A stretch of DNA of 64,000 nucleotides from Bacillota bacterium (GTDB lineage: Bacteria > Bacillota > Limnochordia > Limnochordales > ZCTH02-B6): the NCBI GenBank assembly GCA_017656145.1, contig JACDOI010000002.1, positions 56,198-120,197 on the forward strand. The letters run 5' to 3'. Below are positions 42,337 through 50,988 of the stretch, piece by piece. Numbering within the stretch: position 1 is the first letter of the stretch; each line of letters starts with the position of its first letter. The translations under genes were made by a program, and so were the position numbers. The notes under the pieces were generated by a model, which was not told the origin of the DNA, did no database searches, and was given only the letters and a program-made list of their open reading frames with translations.

Positions 42337-43554
42337 CTACCTCCATGCGGGCTTGGGAACCAGCGGCTCCGCGGTGGCGTGCTCACGGGGCCAAATCACT
42401 TCGAACTCCCCGTTTTGCCACTGGCCTACCATACCCGGGGTCACGACGTTGACCCCGTCGACGAACCGGACAGGCCCGATAACCGTTTGAAACTCGTTGG
42501 AATCGATGTACTCCTTGATCCGCCGCCGGTCCAGGCCCACCTCGGCCACGGCCTGCTCCAAAATTTGCAGGCTGGCATACGCGGAGGCGCTGGCCCACCG
42601 GTCGGGTTCCCGGTCGAGATGGCTCACGTGGGCCTCGAAGTACTCCCGGGCGCCCGGGTAAGGAACCTTGGGATTCCACGCCCCGACGCCCATGACACCC
42701 TCGGAGTTGGCTCCGAAATTGTCCCGGAACGCCGGAAACGCCGTCCCTACGGCGGTGTAGAGCACGGGCGGGTTGAACCCGATGCTGGAAAGCTGGTTCA
42801 CGATCAAATTCGTATCGGGCGGGTAGCTGAGGCCGATGACGATATCCGCCCCACTGCTGCGGGCGCCGCGCAACACGTCGGACAAATCGCTGACGCCCAG
42901 CGGATAACTGCGGTCCAGGACGATCTCAAATCCAGCAGACTGCAAGCGGGGAACGAGTTCATTGTAGTGTTCGACGCCAAACAAGTCGGCCACGTGCAGC
43001 ACGGCCACCCGGTTGTACCCGTTCTGCTCCCGGACATACTCCAGCAACCCCGCCAGGGCGCGCATTTGCGCGTCGGGCTGGGCGAGAATGGCATATACGT
43101 ACGGCAGGCGGAAGTCCTGCAACTGCATGGACGAAAGGGTCGGAGCGATCATGGGGTACTCGTGCTCGCTCACCACGGGTGCCACGGCGAAATTCATGGC
43201 CGTGCCCCACGGCGGGAGAATCAGATCCACCCGGTCCACGGTGGCCAGCCGCTCGTACAGCCGGATGCCGGTCTCGATCTCGCTGCGGTCGTCGTAGCGC
43301 ACAAACTCGACGGGCCGCCGTCCCTCGCCGGCCACGAGCAAGCCGCCCCGGGCATTGACCTGATCCCTCCACAATATGTAGTTGGGAATTTGGGTAATTC
43401 CGGCCCCTACGGAGTAGGCTCCCGTCTCCGAGATGGCGAACCCGATCCGGACCGGGCGGGCCTGGGCGCGGGCTAACCGTACCGGCACAGCCGCGGCGGC
43501 CGCGGCCGCTGCCATCCCTTTAACAAACTCTCTGCGGGTCGTCTTGCGTGACAC
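42337..43554 (-). CDS. Liv-type ABC transporter substrate-binding protein
   Basis: The 405-residue protein starts at GTG after AAGGAGGG. The N-terminus MSRKTTRREFVKGMAAA has a twin-arginine-like motif followed by an alanine-rich hydrophobic stretch and ARAQA, so it is exported, possibly by Tat. The mature part is a type I periplasmic-binding fold (VRIGFAISETGAYSVGAG near 35, NARGGLLVAGEGRRPVEFV near 68, YNRVAVLHVADLFGVEHYN near 180). It captures the substrate of the LivHMGF importer, probably an aromatic compound. Confidence 0.88.
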   Translation of the reverse strand: MSRKTTRREFVKGMAAAAAAAAVPVRLARAQARPVRIGFAISETGAYSVGAGITQIPNYILWRDQVNARGGLLVAGEGRRPVEFVRYDDRSEIETGIRLYERLATVDRVDLILPPWGTAMNFAVAPVVSEHEYPMIAPTLSSMQLQDFRLPYVYAILAQPDAQMRALAGLLEYVREQNGYNRVAVLHVADLFGVEHYNELVPRLQSAGFEIVLDRSYPLGVSDLSDVLRGARSSGADIVIGLSYPPDTNLIVNQLSSIGFNPPVLYTAVGTAFPAFRDNFGANSEGVMGVGAWNPKVPYPGAREYFEAHVSHLDREPDRWASASAYASLQILEQAVAEVGLDRRRIKEYIDSNEFQTVIGPVRFVDGVNVVTPGMVGQWQNGEFEVIWPREHATAEPLVPKPAWR

Positions 43555-43607
43555 TGCCGTCCCTCCTTGCGTCGTCGAATTACCGCGGGCGGATCCTGGC
43601 CCGCCCG

Positions 43608-44380
<773 letters not shown>

Positions 44381-44384
<4 letters not shown>

Positions 44385-45151
44385 GGAGCAACCTCCCGCC
44401 GGGCGGACGGGGCGTAGCCCATCCACCGCTCGCCGAGATACGCTTCCTGGACTGCCGGGTTTTCCACTACAGCGGCCGGCGGCCCCTCCGCGATCTTGGA
44501 GCCCCGATCAAGGACGATGACGCGGTCGGCTGTACCCATGACCGCGTCCATCACATGCTCGACCCAAAAGATCGCCACGCCCCGCTCGTCCCGGAGCCGC
44601 CGGATAAGGTGCATCGCGCTCTTGACCTCGCCCGGGTTCAGCCCGGCCATGGGCTCATCCAACAGCAAGACCTGCGGGCGCGCGGCGATCACCATGGCCA
44701 GCTCCAGCAATTTGCGCCGGCCGGTTGGTTCCCGGGAGGCCAGGTAGTGCCCCCGTTCTTCAAGCCCGACGAACTCCAGCGCTTGGCGGGCTTCCCGTTC
44801 AGCCCCGCGGCGGGTCTGCCACGACCCGCTGGAGCGGGTTCGAAACAAGGAGCCGAGCAGAACGTTTTCCATGCTGGAGAGCCGGGCGAACAGTCGGGGA
44901 ACCTGAAACGTACGCCCGATGCCCATTTGAGCAATGCGATGGGGCGGTAGGCCGGTGATATCCTGCCCGCGGAAGCGGACGGCGCCGCTGGTCGGCCGCA
45001 CGAGACCGCTGATGACATTGAAGAGGGTCGTCTTCCCCGCCCCGTTGGGACCGATGAGCCCCACGATCTCACCGGGCTCGATTCGGACGTTCACGTCGGA
45101 GAGCGCTTGCAAGCCGCCAAACCGCACGCCCACGCCTTGCGTTTCGAGCAC
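44381..45151 (-). CDS. LivG-type ABC transporter ATPase
   Basis: The 256-residue ATPase starts at GTG 45151, with GGGAG somewhat far upstream. Walker A LIGPNGAGKTTLFNVISG near 32, RTFQVPRLFARLSSMENVL near 85, signature-region EPTGRRKLLELAMVIA near 140 and Walker B LLLDEPMAGLNPGE near 160 are seen. The signature reads PTGRRKLLELA instead of the usual LSGGQQKLLELA, so the LSGG core is altered. It is the first gene of the Liv/ALDH operon, 75 bases after a TTGACA promoter. Confidence 0.88.
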
Positions 45152-45209
45152 CTGGGACCACTTGCTCCCTTCGCGGCATCCTGGCCCCGCCGGGGCGGGC
45201 CGTCTGTCT

Positions 45210-45220
45210 TATATGATATA
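45210..45220. promoter_or_regulatory. TATATGATATA palindrome, candidate operator
   Basis: A perfect TATAT-N-ATATA inverted repeat starts just downstream of the -10 box of the Liv operon promoter. The same pattern with central T overlaps the -10 box of the FCD-GntR gene at 46265-46275, so it is proposed as a site for that regulator. Confidence 0.55.
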
Positions 45221-45225
45221 GGCTT

Positions 45226-45255
45226 AGTGTAAGATTTAAAACGAATTTTTGTCAA
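45226..45255 (-). promoter_or_regulatory. Promoter of the Liv/ALDH operon
   Basis: TTGACA (45250-45255), an 18-base spacer and TACACT (45226-45231) on the minus strand precede the LivG start by about 75 bases. The AT-rich palindrome follows directly. Confidence 0.68.
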
Positions 45256-45483
45256 GTATGTTCTGTTCTTGCCGTTGATTGGGGATATTGACGTCGGCGA
45301 TTCATTCGGACGCTCAGGTTGCGGTTGGGCGCTCGGCCCGGCACTCGCTCATGCTTTCTGCCGGCGCCAGCGCGGTGAACGCCGCCTGAACTTGATGCGG
45401 AAGGAGGGGGTGAAACGCAGTATCGACCGCTCGTGAACGGGGCAACGTTGCGGGGCTACCCGCACGCGGGAAGCTCTTGAGCA
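45256..45483. other. Gap between Liv promoter and the GntR stop
   Basis: No gene is seen here. It has mixed composition, with a short CCCGC-AC-GCGGG hairpin at 45459-45470 that could weakly terminate the GntR transcript. Confidence 0.35.
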
Positions 45484-46164
45484 TTAGGAATGCTCGGACG
45501 GCGAGCCGTCATCCGAGCTCTTTTCGATCCGGCGCCGGAACAGGTCGAAGGCCCGCTCCTTTTGGGTGCGCACGAGCCGCTCCAGCTCCTGGCCGTCGCG
45601 CCGGCGAAGGGCGTCGACCATGGCCCGATGCTCGGCCTGGGAAAGTTCCACATACTCGGGAGCCTGCAAGAACACGAAGCGGGTTCGGGCGGAAAGATCC
45701 CACACCGTGTGGACAATGCGCAACGTCAAGGTCCACGGAGACAGCGAGTACAGCTTCCGGTGAAACTCGTAGTTCAGCCGGCTGTACTCGAGGTTGTCCT
45801 GGGTGGCGTTCATCCTCTCCACAAGATCCGCCAGTTCCTCGATGGCCTCAGGCGTGGCACCCTCCACCGCAGTGCGGGCCAAAAGGGGCTCCAACGCCTT
45901 GCGGATAGCCATCAGCTCCTCCAGCTGGTCGGCCCGCACCGGAGCTACCCGGGCGCCGATGTAGGGCTTGGTTTCCACCAGCTCCTCGGCTTCCAGGCGC
46001 CGAATGGCTTCGCGCACCGGGATGGGGCTCGTCCCGAAGTCCCGGGCGAGTTGATCGACGATGAGCCGCTCCCCCGGTTTGAGGGCGCCGCTCAGAATGG
46101 CTTCCTTCAGCTGTTCGTAAACCCACTGGGCACGGGTGGGCGTATCCACTTTGGTTAGTCGCAC
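45484..46164 (-). CDS. GntR-family regulator with FCD effector domain
   Basis: The 226-residue FadR-subfamily regulator starts at GTG 46164, eight bases after AGGTG; the in-frame GTG three codons earlier overlaps that site. The winged helix has YEQLKEAILSGALKPGERL, VDQLARDFGTSPIPVREAIRRLEAEELV (residues about 18-65). The all-helical FCD domain follows with NYEFHRKLY near 130 and AEHRAMVDALRRRDG near 185 carrying metal/effector-binding histidines. It stands between the Liv operon and an extradiol dioxygenase gene and is the likely local repressor of the aromatic genes, responding to a pathway acid. Confidence 0.88.
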   Translation of the reverse strand: MRLTKVDTPTRAQWVYEQLKEAILSGALKPGERLIVDQLARDFGTSPIPVREAIRRLEAEELVETKPYIGARVAPVRADQLEELMAIRKALEPLLARTAVEGATPEAIEELADLVERMNATQDNLEYSRLNYEFHRKLYSLSPWTLTLRIVHTVWDLSARTRFVFLQAPEYVELSQAEHRAMVDALRRRDGQELERLVRTQKERAFDLFRRRIEKSSDDGSPSEHS

Positions 46165-46264
46165 AGCAAACACCTCAATCCCGCGGGCACTTGGCCTGAC
46201 GGCACACCGCGGTTCATTCGGGCAGGGGCATAGACCGCGTCCGGCAAAATGCCGCGACGTAATC

Positions 46265-46275
46265 TATATTATATA
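46265..46275. promoter_or_regulatory. TATATTATATA palindrome over the GntR promoter
   Basis: Second exact instance of TATAT-N-ATATA. It covers the -10 region of the FCD-GntR gene, which fits negative autoregulation. Confidence 0.55.
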
Positions 46276-46294
46276 ACATCGCCGGTCCCGGCAA
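46266..46294 (-). promoter_or_regulatory. Promoter of the FCD-GntR gene
   Basis: TTGCCG (46289-46294), 17 bases and TAATAT (46266-46271) are on the minus strand about 100 bases before the start codon. A shifted TATAAT reading with 15-base spacing is also possible. Confidence 0.5.
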
Positions 46295-46315
46295 TCGCTC
46301 CAGACCCCTCTCCGT

Positions 46316-46366
46316 CATCCCTGGAGCGAATCACTAGCCTCCATCCCTGGAGCGAATCACTAGCCT
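46316..46366. repeat. Tandem duplication of a 26-base unit upstream of the GntR promoter
   Basis: The unit beginning CATCCCTGGAGCGAATCACT and ending AGCCT occurs at 46316-46340 and again at 46342-46366 with no mismatch. The core CTGGAGCGA is also present inverted at 46295-46303 beside the -35 box. It lies in the 256-base gap after the second dioxygenase gene. Confidence 0.8.
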
Positions 46367-46420
46367 TCGGAAACCCCGCCCGGTCGCCTCGGATTGCTGC
46401 TTCGCCCGCGGGCCGGTACG

Positions 46421-47395
46421 TCACTCTTCGATTGGCGGCGTGCCGTACGTATGGAAACTGGCGATAGTCCGCAGACCCCACGCTTGGCCTTTCTGGCGCT
46501 CGGCCTGGCTCCAGACGATGGGCTGCCAATCGGGCGCCACCACCAAGCGCGCGCCGGGGCAGCCGATTTCTATCCGGTGTCCTCCCGGTTCGTACACGTA
46601 CAGAAACATCGTCTGCTGGATGGCGTGCTTGTGCGGCCCGGTCTCGATGAACACGCCGTGCTCAAGACAAATGTCGGCGGCCCGCAGCACCTCCTCCCGA
46701 GTGTCGACTGCGTAGCAGACATGATGGAATCGGCCGTGGCCCCGCAACTGGTCTTCAGTGATGGCCACCTCATACCCTTTGATGTTGGGCGTCACCCAGG
46801 CGCCTTTTTCGCTGTTGTCGTCAAAGACAATGATCTCGGTCAGGCGCAGGCCCAAGAGTTCCTGAAAGAATTTCCGGTCCTCCCTGACATCTGCGCTCAA
46901 GATGTTGATGTGATCAAGACGCCGCACGTTAGAGCCCCGGCCAGGAAAGCGGGAAGCCTGGTTTTTCAAGGCCGGCCTGGTTTCCGGGGTCGGCTGGTAC
47001 CACTCCACCTCATACAGGATCTCGCCGGTGTGCCCGCCCGGAAGCCGGAACGCGTACGCAGGGCCGTGTCCCCGATCACCGTCTGTCCAGCCAAGGCCAA
47101 GACCCGATCTCTCCAGCAGCGCCACCCGCCGTTCCAAAGCCGTCCGGCTTGTGGTGCGAAACGCGAAGTGACCCAGCGCCGGCTTGGACGCCGCCGTCAA
47201 CTTAAGCGTATGATGCGCGTAGTCATCCCAGCCCCGCAGGTAGGCCGAATCCCCCTCCAAATCGGTGAGGGTCATGCCGAGCACATCCACAAAGAAACGG
47301 ATGCTTTCTTCAAATTTTGGAGTTAAGAGCTCCAGATGCGCCAGATGAGCCACGTCGAAAGACGGCTCGCCGATGTAGGCAGTATACCGTTCCAT
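46421..47395 (-). CDS. Second extradiol ring-cleavage dioxygenase (VOC)
   Basis: The 324-residue two-domain VOC protein starts at ATG after GGAGGGG. It is clearly related to the enzyme at 30611 but diverged. The Fe(II) triad is kept: His in RRLDHINIL near 158, His in RFHHVCYAVD near 215 and Glu in GHRIEIGCPG near 266. WYQPTPETRPAL near 130 and the C-terminal FHTYGTPP follow the family. It has its own TTGACA promoter and probably handles a different catechol, for example a substituted one. Confidence 0.87.
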   Translation of the reverse strand: MERYTAYIGEPSFDVAHLAHLELLTPKFEESIRFFVDVLGMTLTDLEGDSAYLRGWDDYAHHTLKLTAASKPALGHFAFRTTSRTALERRVALLERSGLGLGWTDGDRGHGPAYAFRLPGGHTGEILYEVEWYQPTPETRPALKNQASRFPGRGSNVRRLDHINILSADVREDRKFFQELLGLRLTEIIVFDDNSEKGAWVTPNIKGYEVAITEDQLRGHGRFHHVCYAVDTREEVLRAADICLEHGVFIETGPHKHAIQQTMFLYVYEPGGHRIEIGCPGARLVVAPDWQPIVWSQAERQKGQAWGLRTIASFHTYGTPPIEE

Positions 47396-47492
47396 CTCCC
47401 GATCCCCTCCGCTGGGCCAGCTGGAAACGACCGAACGCCACGCGACCGGCCAGGTGGACGGCTAAATGTTATTTGCCGAAGTGTTTGTTTCA

Positions 47493-47509
47493 TATCATTT
47501 CATATGATA
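47493..47509. promoter_or_regulatory. TATCAT-N5-ATGATA palindrome in the second dioxygenase promoter
   Basis: Perfect 6-base arms lie inside the spacer and -10 box of the promoter at 47494-47522. The half-sites resemble TATATGATA of the other aromatic promoters, so the same regulator may bind. Confidence 0.5.
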
Positions 47510-47522
47510 ACTAAATTGTCAA
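47494..47522 (-). promoter_or_regulatory. Promoter of the second dioxygenase gene
   Basis: TTGACA (47517-47522), 17 bases and AATGAT (47494-47499) on the minus strand, about 100 bases before the start codon. The consensus -35 with a weak -10 under a palindrome fits a repressed promoter. Confidence 0.6.
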
Positions 47523-47788
47523 CAAAGACAGTGGCGGCGCTCGGTGTCCGGCACCAGTAGGAGCGCCCCGGCATTGTTCTCAGGCGATCTTGACCCACCC
47601 ACCCATCCCGCAGCGCGCAATGCCTCCCAGAGCAATGCCCCGGTGGCCGTCACGCTCGACGCGCCAGGGCCGTTGGCCGGCCAGCGGCAGCCCGGGTTGC
47701 CGGACATTCCCTCCAGGCGCAACGGCTGGGCGAGGCGAAATCTTCTGCCAGACGAACTCAAGGAAAAGTCATAGCGCGGGGAGACGTC
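47523..47788. other. Non-coding gap before the EEP gene
   Basis: This is the right part of a 393-base gap. Short frames on both strands lack ribosome sites and protein-like composition. A GGCCGTTGGCCGGCCAGCGG-type palindrome lies near 47670-47690; nothing else is recognised. Confidence 0.35.
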
Positions 47789-48760
47789 ATGGAACGGTTC
47801 GCACGGCCTTCGGCGGGGACAAAGAGACCGGTGCCGCTCCTCATTGGCCTGGCTGCCTTGGCAGCGGCCGCTGTGTTGCTGGCCATGGGCGGACCAAGCC
47901 CGATCGCGGGACCCGGCGCGACCTTCACGGCTCTGCCCGGTCCGGTGCCGTCCCTCTCCCAGGCCACATCCTTCCGCCAGCCGCCGGCGGTTTCGGGCCG
48001 CCTAAGGGTCATGACCTACAACATTCGCTGGGGGCTCGGCGCCGACGGCCGGCGGGACTTGACCCGGACCGCCGCGGTGTTGCGGCAGCTCGATGCAGAC
48101 ATCGTGATCCTCAATGAAGTCGACGTCAACTGGCGCCGCAGCGGCAACTCCGACCAGCCCGCTCGCCTGGCGGCCGAGGCGGGCTATCCGTACGTGTACT
48201 TCGGCGCCTCGTTCCGAACGTGGGCCTCGGGGAGCTTGAAAGCATCGGCGTACGGCAACGCCATCCTCAGCCGGCATCCCATCGTGTCCGCGCACACGAT
48301 TCCCCTGCCCAACCCGCTCAGGCGGGAGCCCCGATCCGTCCTGGTGGCGCGAGTGTTGGTCGGCGGCCAGGCGCTGACAGTCTTAGGAACCCATTTGGGG
48401 CTTCACCGGTTCGAGAGGCTCGAGCAGGCCGGACACATCGCCCGGTTGGTCAATGCGAGCGAGCCGGTGATCCTGATGGGTGACTTCAACGCCTTCCCCG
48501 GATCGGAGGAGATTGCTCTCCTCATCTCCGGCCCTACAGGACTCTCGGACGCTCACGGGCTGGCCGGTTCGGGTTCTGGCGAAACGTTCCCCGCACCTGA
48601 ACCCAGCGCCCGCATCGATTACATTTTCGTCTCCCCGCCCCTTGCGTCCCGGGTTGTGGCATCCCGTGCCGTGCCCGCCGATGCGTCCGATCACTTGCCG
48701 GTCGTGGCGGACCTCGACTGGCCCGGACAGGGAATGGCCGGTGCAGCGCCGAACCCATGA
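47789..48760 (+). CDS. Membrane-anchored or exported endonuclease/exonuclease/phosphatase-family protein
   Basis: The 323-residue protein starts at ATG after GGGGAGA. An N-terminal hydrophobic segment (PLLIGLAALAAAAVLLAMGG) suggests an anchor or signal. The EEP fold follows: MTYNIRWGLG near 75, ILNEVDVNW near 107 with the metal-binding Glu, AYGNAILSRHPI near 150, GTHLGLH near 198, MGDFNAFPGSEE near 230, SARIDYIFVS near 272 and ASDHLPVVADL near 297. The complete Mg-dependent phosphoesterase set indicates an active enzyme for nucleic acid, inositol phosphate or a lipid headgroup outside the membrane. Confidence 0.87.
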   Translation: MERFARPSAGTKRPVPLLIGLAALAAAAVLLAMGGPSPIAGPGATFTALPGPVPSLSQATSFRQPPAVSGRLRVMTYNIRWGLGADGRRDLTRTAAVLRQLDADIVILNEVDVNWRRSGNSDQPARLAAEAGYPYVYFGASFRTWASGSLKASAYGNAILSRHPIVSAHTIPLPNPLRREPRSVLVARVLVGGQALTVLGTHLGLHRFERLEQAGHIARLVNASEPVILMGDFNAFPGSEEIALLISGPTGLSDAHGLAGSGSGETFPAPEPSARIDYIFVSPPLASRVVASRAVPADASDHLPVVADLDWPGQGMAGAAPNP

Positions 48761-48769
48761 CCGACCCGG

Positions 48770-48814
48770 CCGGGGATGGCCAACGGCACGTTTTATCGGT
48801 ACTTCCATGACAAG
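48770..48814 (+). pseudogene. Short relic of a TetR DNA-binding helix
   Basis: The frame just upstream of the alpha/beta hydrolase reads PGMANGTFYRYFHDK, matching the recognition-helix signature of TetR repressors (AGVSxGTFYxYFxxK). A stop codon lies four codons before it and nothing TetR-like follows, so it looks like a remnant left by a deletion that joined a TetR gene to the hydrolase region. Confidence 0.45.
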
Positions 48815-48853
48815 CCGCCGGAGAACAGTCGCACGGAAGGAGGCGGCGAATCT

Positions 48854-49684
48854 TTGCCCAGGGTGCGCGTCGACGACGCGGAGATTTACTACGAAGTCCA
48901 CGGGGACGGCTTCCCGATCTTGCTCATCCAGGGGCTTGGCATGCCGTCCACTCTGTGGTACCGCCAGCTGCCCGAGTTTGCCCGCAGGTATCGGGTCATC
49001 CTCATGGACAACCGGGGCGCCGGCCGTTCTGATCAGCCGCGGGCCGGATATTCCATCGCCCAAATGGCCAAGGACGCAGTCGGGATTCTGGATCACCTGG
49101 CCGCGGATCGCGCCCACGTCCTGGGGCTCTCCCTAGGGGGCCTCATCGCCCAGGAACTGGCATTGTCTTACCCCGGCCGGGTGGCCGGCCTAATCCTCGC
49201 CGGCACGCACCCCGGGGGGCCTGAATACCTGGAAGTCACCGGCTCCATGTGGCGGGAGCAGCTCAATGTGGCCGGGCTCACCCGGGAGGACATTTACCGC
49301 CAGGCGCTGCAATGGGGGACGACGGAAGCGTTTTTTCGGGACCGGCCCGAGGAGGTCGAGCGGTTCATCCGGCTCCGGCTCGAGCTGCCCCAGACAGGGC
49401 ACGGGTTCCAGGGGCAGTTTCAGGCCGGAGCCGCGTTCGACGCCCGGGACCGCTTGCCCGCGCTGCGCTGTCCCACCCTGGTGGTGCATGGCACCGAAGA
49501 CCGGGTGGTGCCGCCGCGCTTCGCCCGGGAACTGGCGGAGCGAATCCCCGGGGCGCAGCTTCACTGGATAGCGGGAAGCGGCCACTTGCCCTTCGTCGAA
49601 GCCCCCGAACAGTTCAACCGGGCGGTGCTCGATTTTCTGGCGGGAGTCGCGTCCGCCCCGCCGGAGCCGGTCGAGGGCGAATGA
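48854..49684 (+). CDS. Alpha/beta hydrolase
   Basis: The 276-residue hydrolase is taken from TTG 48854, ten bases after AGGAGG; the upstream ATG 48776 in the same frame would add the TetR relic and lacks a ribosome site. The fold shows ILLIQGLGMPSTLWYRQLPEF near 25, MDNRGAGRSDQP near 55, the nucleophile in VLGLSLGGLIAQEL near 95, Asp in VVHGTEDRVVPP near 220 and His in AGSGHLPFVEAP near 247. It resembles 3-oxoadipate enol-lactonase and ring-fission product hydrolases, so a role with the aromatic genes is possible. Confidence 0.85.
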   Translation: MPRVRVDDAEIYYEVHGDGFPILLIQGLGMPSTLWYRQLPEFARRYRVILMDNRGAGRSDQPRAGYSIAQMAKDAVGILDHLAADRAHVLGLSLGGLIAQELALSYPGRVAGLILAGTHPGGPEYLEVTGSMWREQLNVAGLTREDIYRQALQWGTTEAFFRDRPEEVERFIRLRLELPQTGHGFQGQFQAGAAFDARDRLPALRCPTLVVHGTEDRVVPPRFARELAERIPGAQLHWIAGSGHLPFVEAPEQFNRAVLDFLAGVASAPPEPVEGE

Positions 49685-49881
49685 AGCCCGGCGTTACCTC
49701 ACCGGGCGCCCCCGCAGCTCAGGCCGGCGGCGAACTGGCCGCCTGGGGCCAGGTTCTTTCGGTCTACAGCGGGGAGCAGATGTAGACCCCGGCGCACGGC
49801 GCCTTGCCGTCCCTCCCCAGTGCGGGTTACTATAGGGAGGAATCCGGTCCAACGGGCCGGCGACGGACGGAGGGCGATGGA

Positions 49882-50949
49882 ATGGCGGTCCACGGGGCCA
49901 TGACCGTGCGGGAAATCTTGGCGATGCCCATCAACACCCACGTGTACGGGCAGTTCGTCGTGCGCGACTGCGAGCTGCGGGGCAGCGAAGGGCGGTACTT
50001 CCTGCGCCTTTTGCTCGGCGACAAGACGGGCGTCATCCCCGCGTACGTCTGGAACTTCGACATCAACCAGCGCAGTCCGAAAGTGGGCGACGTTGCCAAG
50101 ATCCAGGGCACCCGGGGCGAGTTCCAGTCAAGCCCGAAGATCGACGTCCAGTGGGGGTCTCTCCGCAGGGGCGACATCCCCGTCGATGAGCTCATCGATC
50201 TGCCTTCGGTGCCGGACTTCGCCCGCAAATACATCGAGCAGATCGACCGGCTGTTTGCCGCCGAGCTGACCGATCCCCACCTTAAACGGTGGAGCCAGTA
50301 CTTCCTGGGCAACGACGGGTTCCGGGAGAAGTTTTGCCTGTGGCCCGCGGCCAAGTCCAACCACCACGCGTACCCGGGCGGCCTCATTCGCCATACGTAC
50401 CACGTGATGCAAATGTGCCGCCAGGCCGCCCGGGAAATGTACCCGGAACTGCTTACGCCGATCGGGTATCAGACGCTTCTGTTCGCGGCCGTTTTCCACG
50501 ACGTCGGCAAGCTCGAAGAACTGGCCATGCACCCGATCACGGGCGACGTGTACTACACCGATCGGGGTCAACGATTCGGCCACATCTTGCTCGGCCGCGA
50601 CCGGCTGCGGGAAGCCGCTGCGAAGCTTGACATCCCCCAAGGCCTCGTCGAGCGGGTCGACGAACTGATCCTCGGCCACCAGGGCAAAAAGGAATGGGAC
50701 ACGGTGCGAGAGCCAGTCACCTTGGAAGGGGTCATCCTCGCCGCGGCCGATTACTTCGACAGCCAGATCGGCAATATGGAGATGGCTTACCGCGGGTACA
50801 CCGCGGGCGTCGGCGAGGATTTCCAGTTCGTCAGACCGTTCGGCCGCTACATGTACGTCGCCGACGCCTCCGAACGCAAGCAGAACAATCTCGAGCGGGA
50901 ATTGCGGCTTGGAACGGCAGACAACGGTTCCCGCTCGTCTTCGGCCTGA
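49882..50949 (+). CDS. yhaM: 3'-5' exoribonuclease YhaM-like, OB-fold plus HD domain
   Basis: The 355-residue protein starts at ATG after GGAGGGCGATGG. An OB-type nucleic-acid domain (YGQFVVRDCELRGSEGRYFLRLLLGD, then IQGTRGEFQSSPKID) covers residues about 20-100. The HD-domain motif AKSNHHAYPGGLIRHTYHV near 165, FHDVGKLEEL near 210 and LILGHQGKKEW near 265 follow. YhaM enzymes are known in Gram-positives for RNA turnover and DNA processing. The N-terminus ahead of the OB fold is about a dozen residues longer than expected, and ATG 49900 is an alternative start. Confidence 0.86.
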   Translation: MAVHGAMTVREILAMPINTHVYGQFVVRDCELRGSEGRYFLRLLLGDKTGVIPAYVWNFDINQRSPKVGDVAKIQGTRGEFQSSPKIDVQWGSLRRGDIPVDELIDLPSVPDFARKYIEQIDRLFAAELTDPHLKRWSQYFLGNDGFREKFCLWPAAKSNHHAYPGGLIRHTYHVMQMCRQAAREMYPELLTPIGYQTLLFAAVFHDVGKLEELAMHPITGDVYYTDRGQRFGHILLGRDRLREAAAKLDIPQGLVERVDELILGHQGKKEWDTVREPVTLEGVILAAADYFDSQIGNMEMAYRGYTAGVGEDFQFVRPFGRYMYVADASERKQNNLERELRLGTADNGSRSSSA

Positions 50950-50988
50950 GCGCGTCATATCGCCCGGGTCGCGGGATTCTTCCCGGTC

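Noticed and set aside
47519..47774. Two overlapping short frames in the gap before the EEP gene
   Set aside because: Neither strand has a ribosome site, and composition is not protein-like; treated as non-coding.
48776..48853. ATG 48776 as start of the alpha/beta hydrolase
   Set aside because: It lacks a ribosome site and would add a TetR-like stretch; TTG 48854 follows AGGAGG at ten bases.
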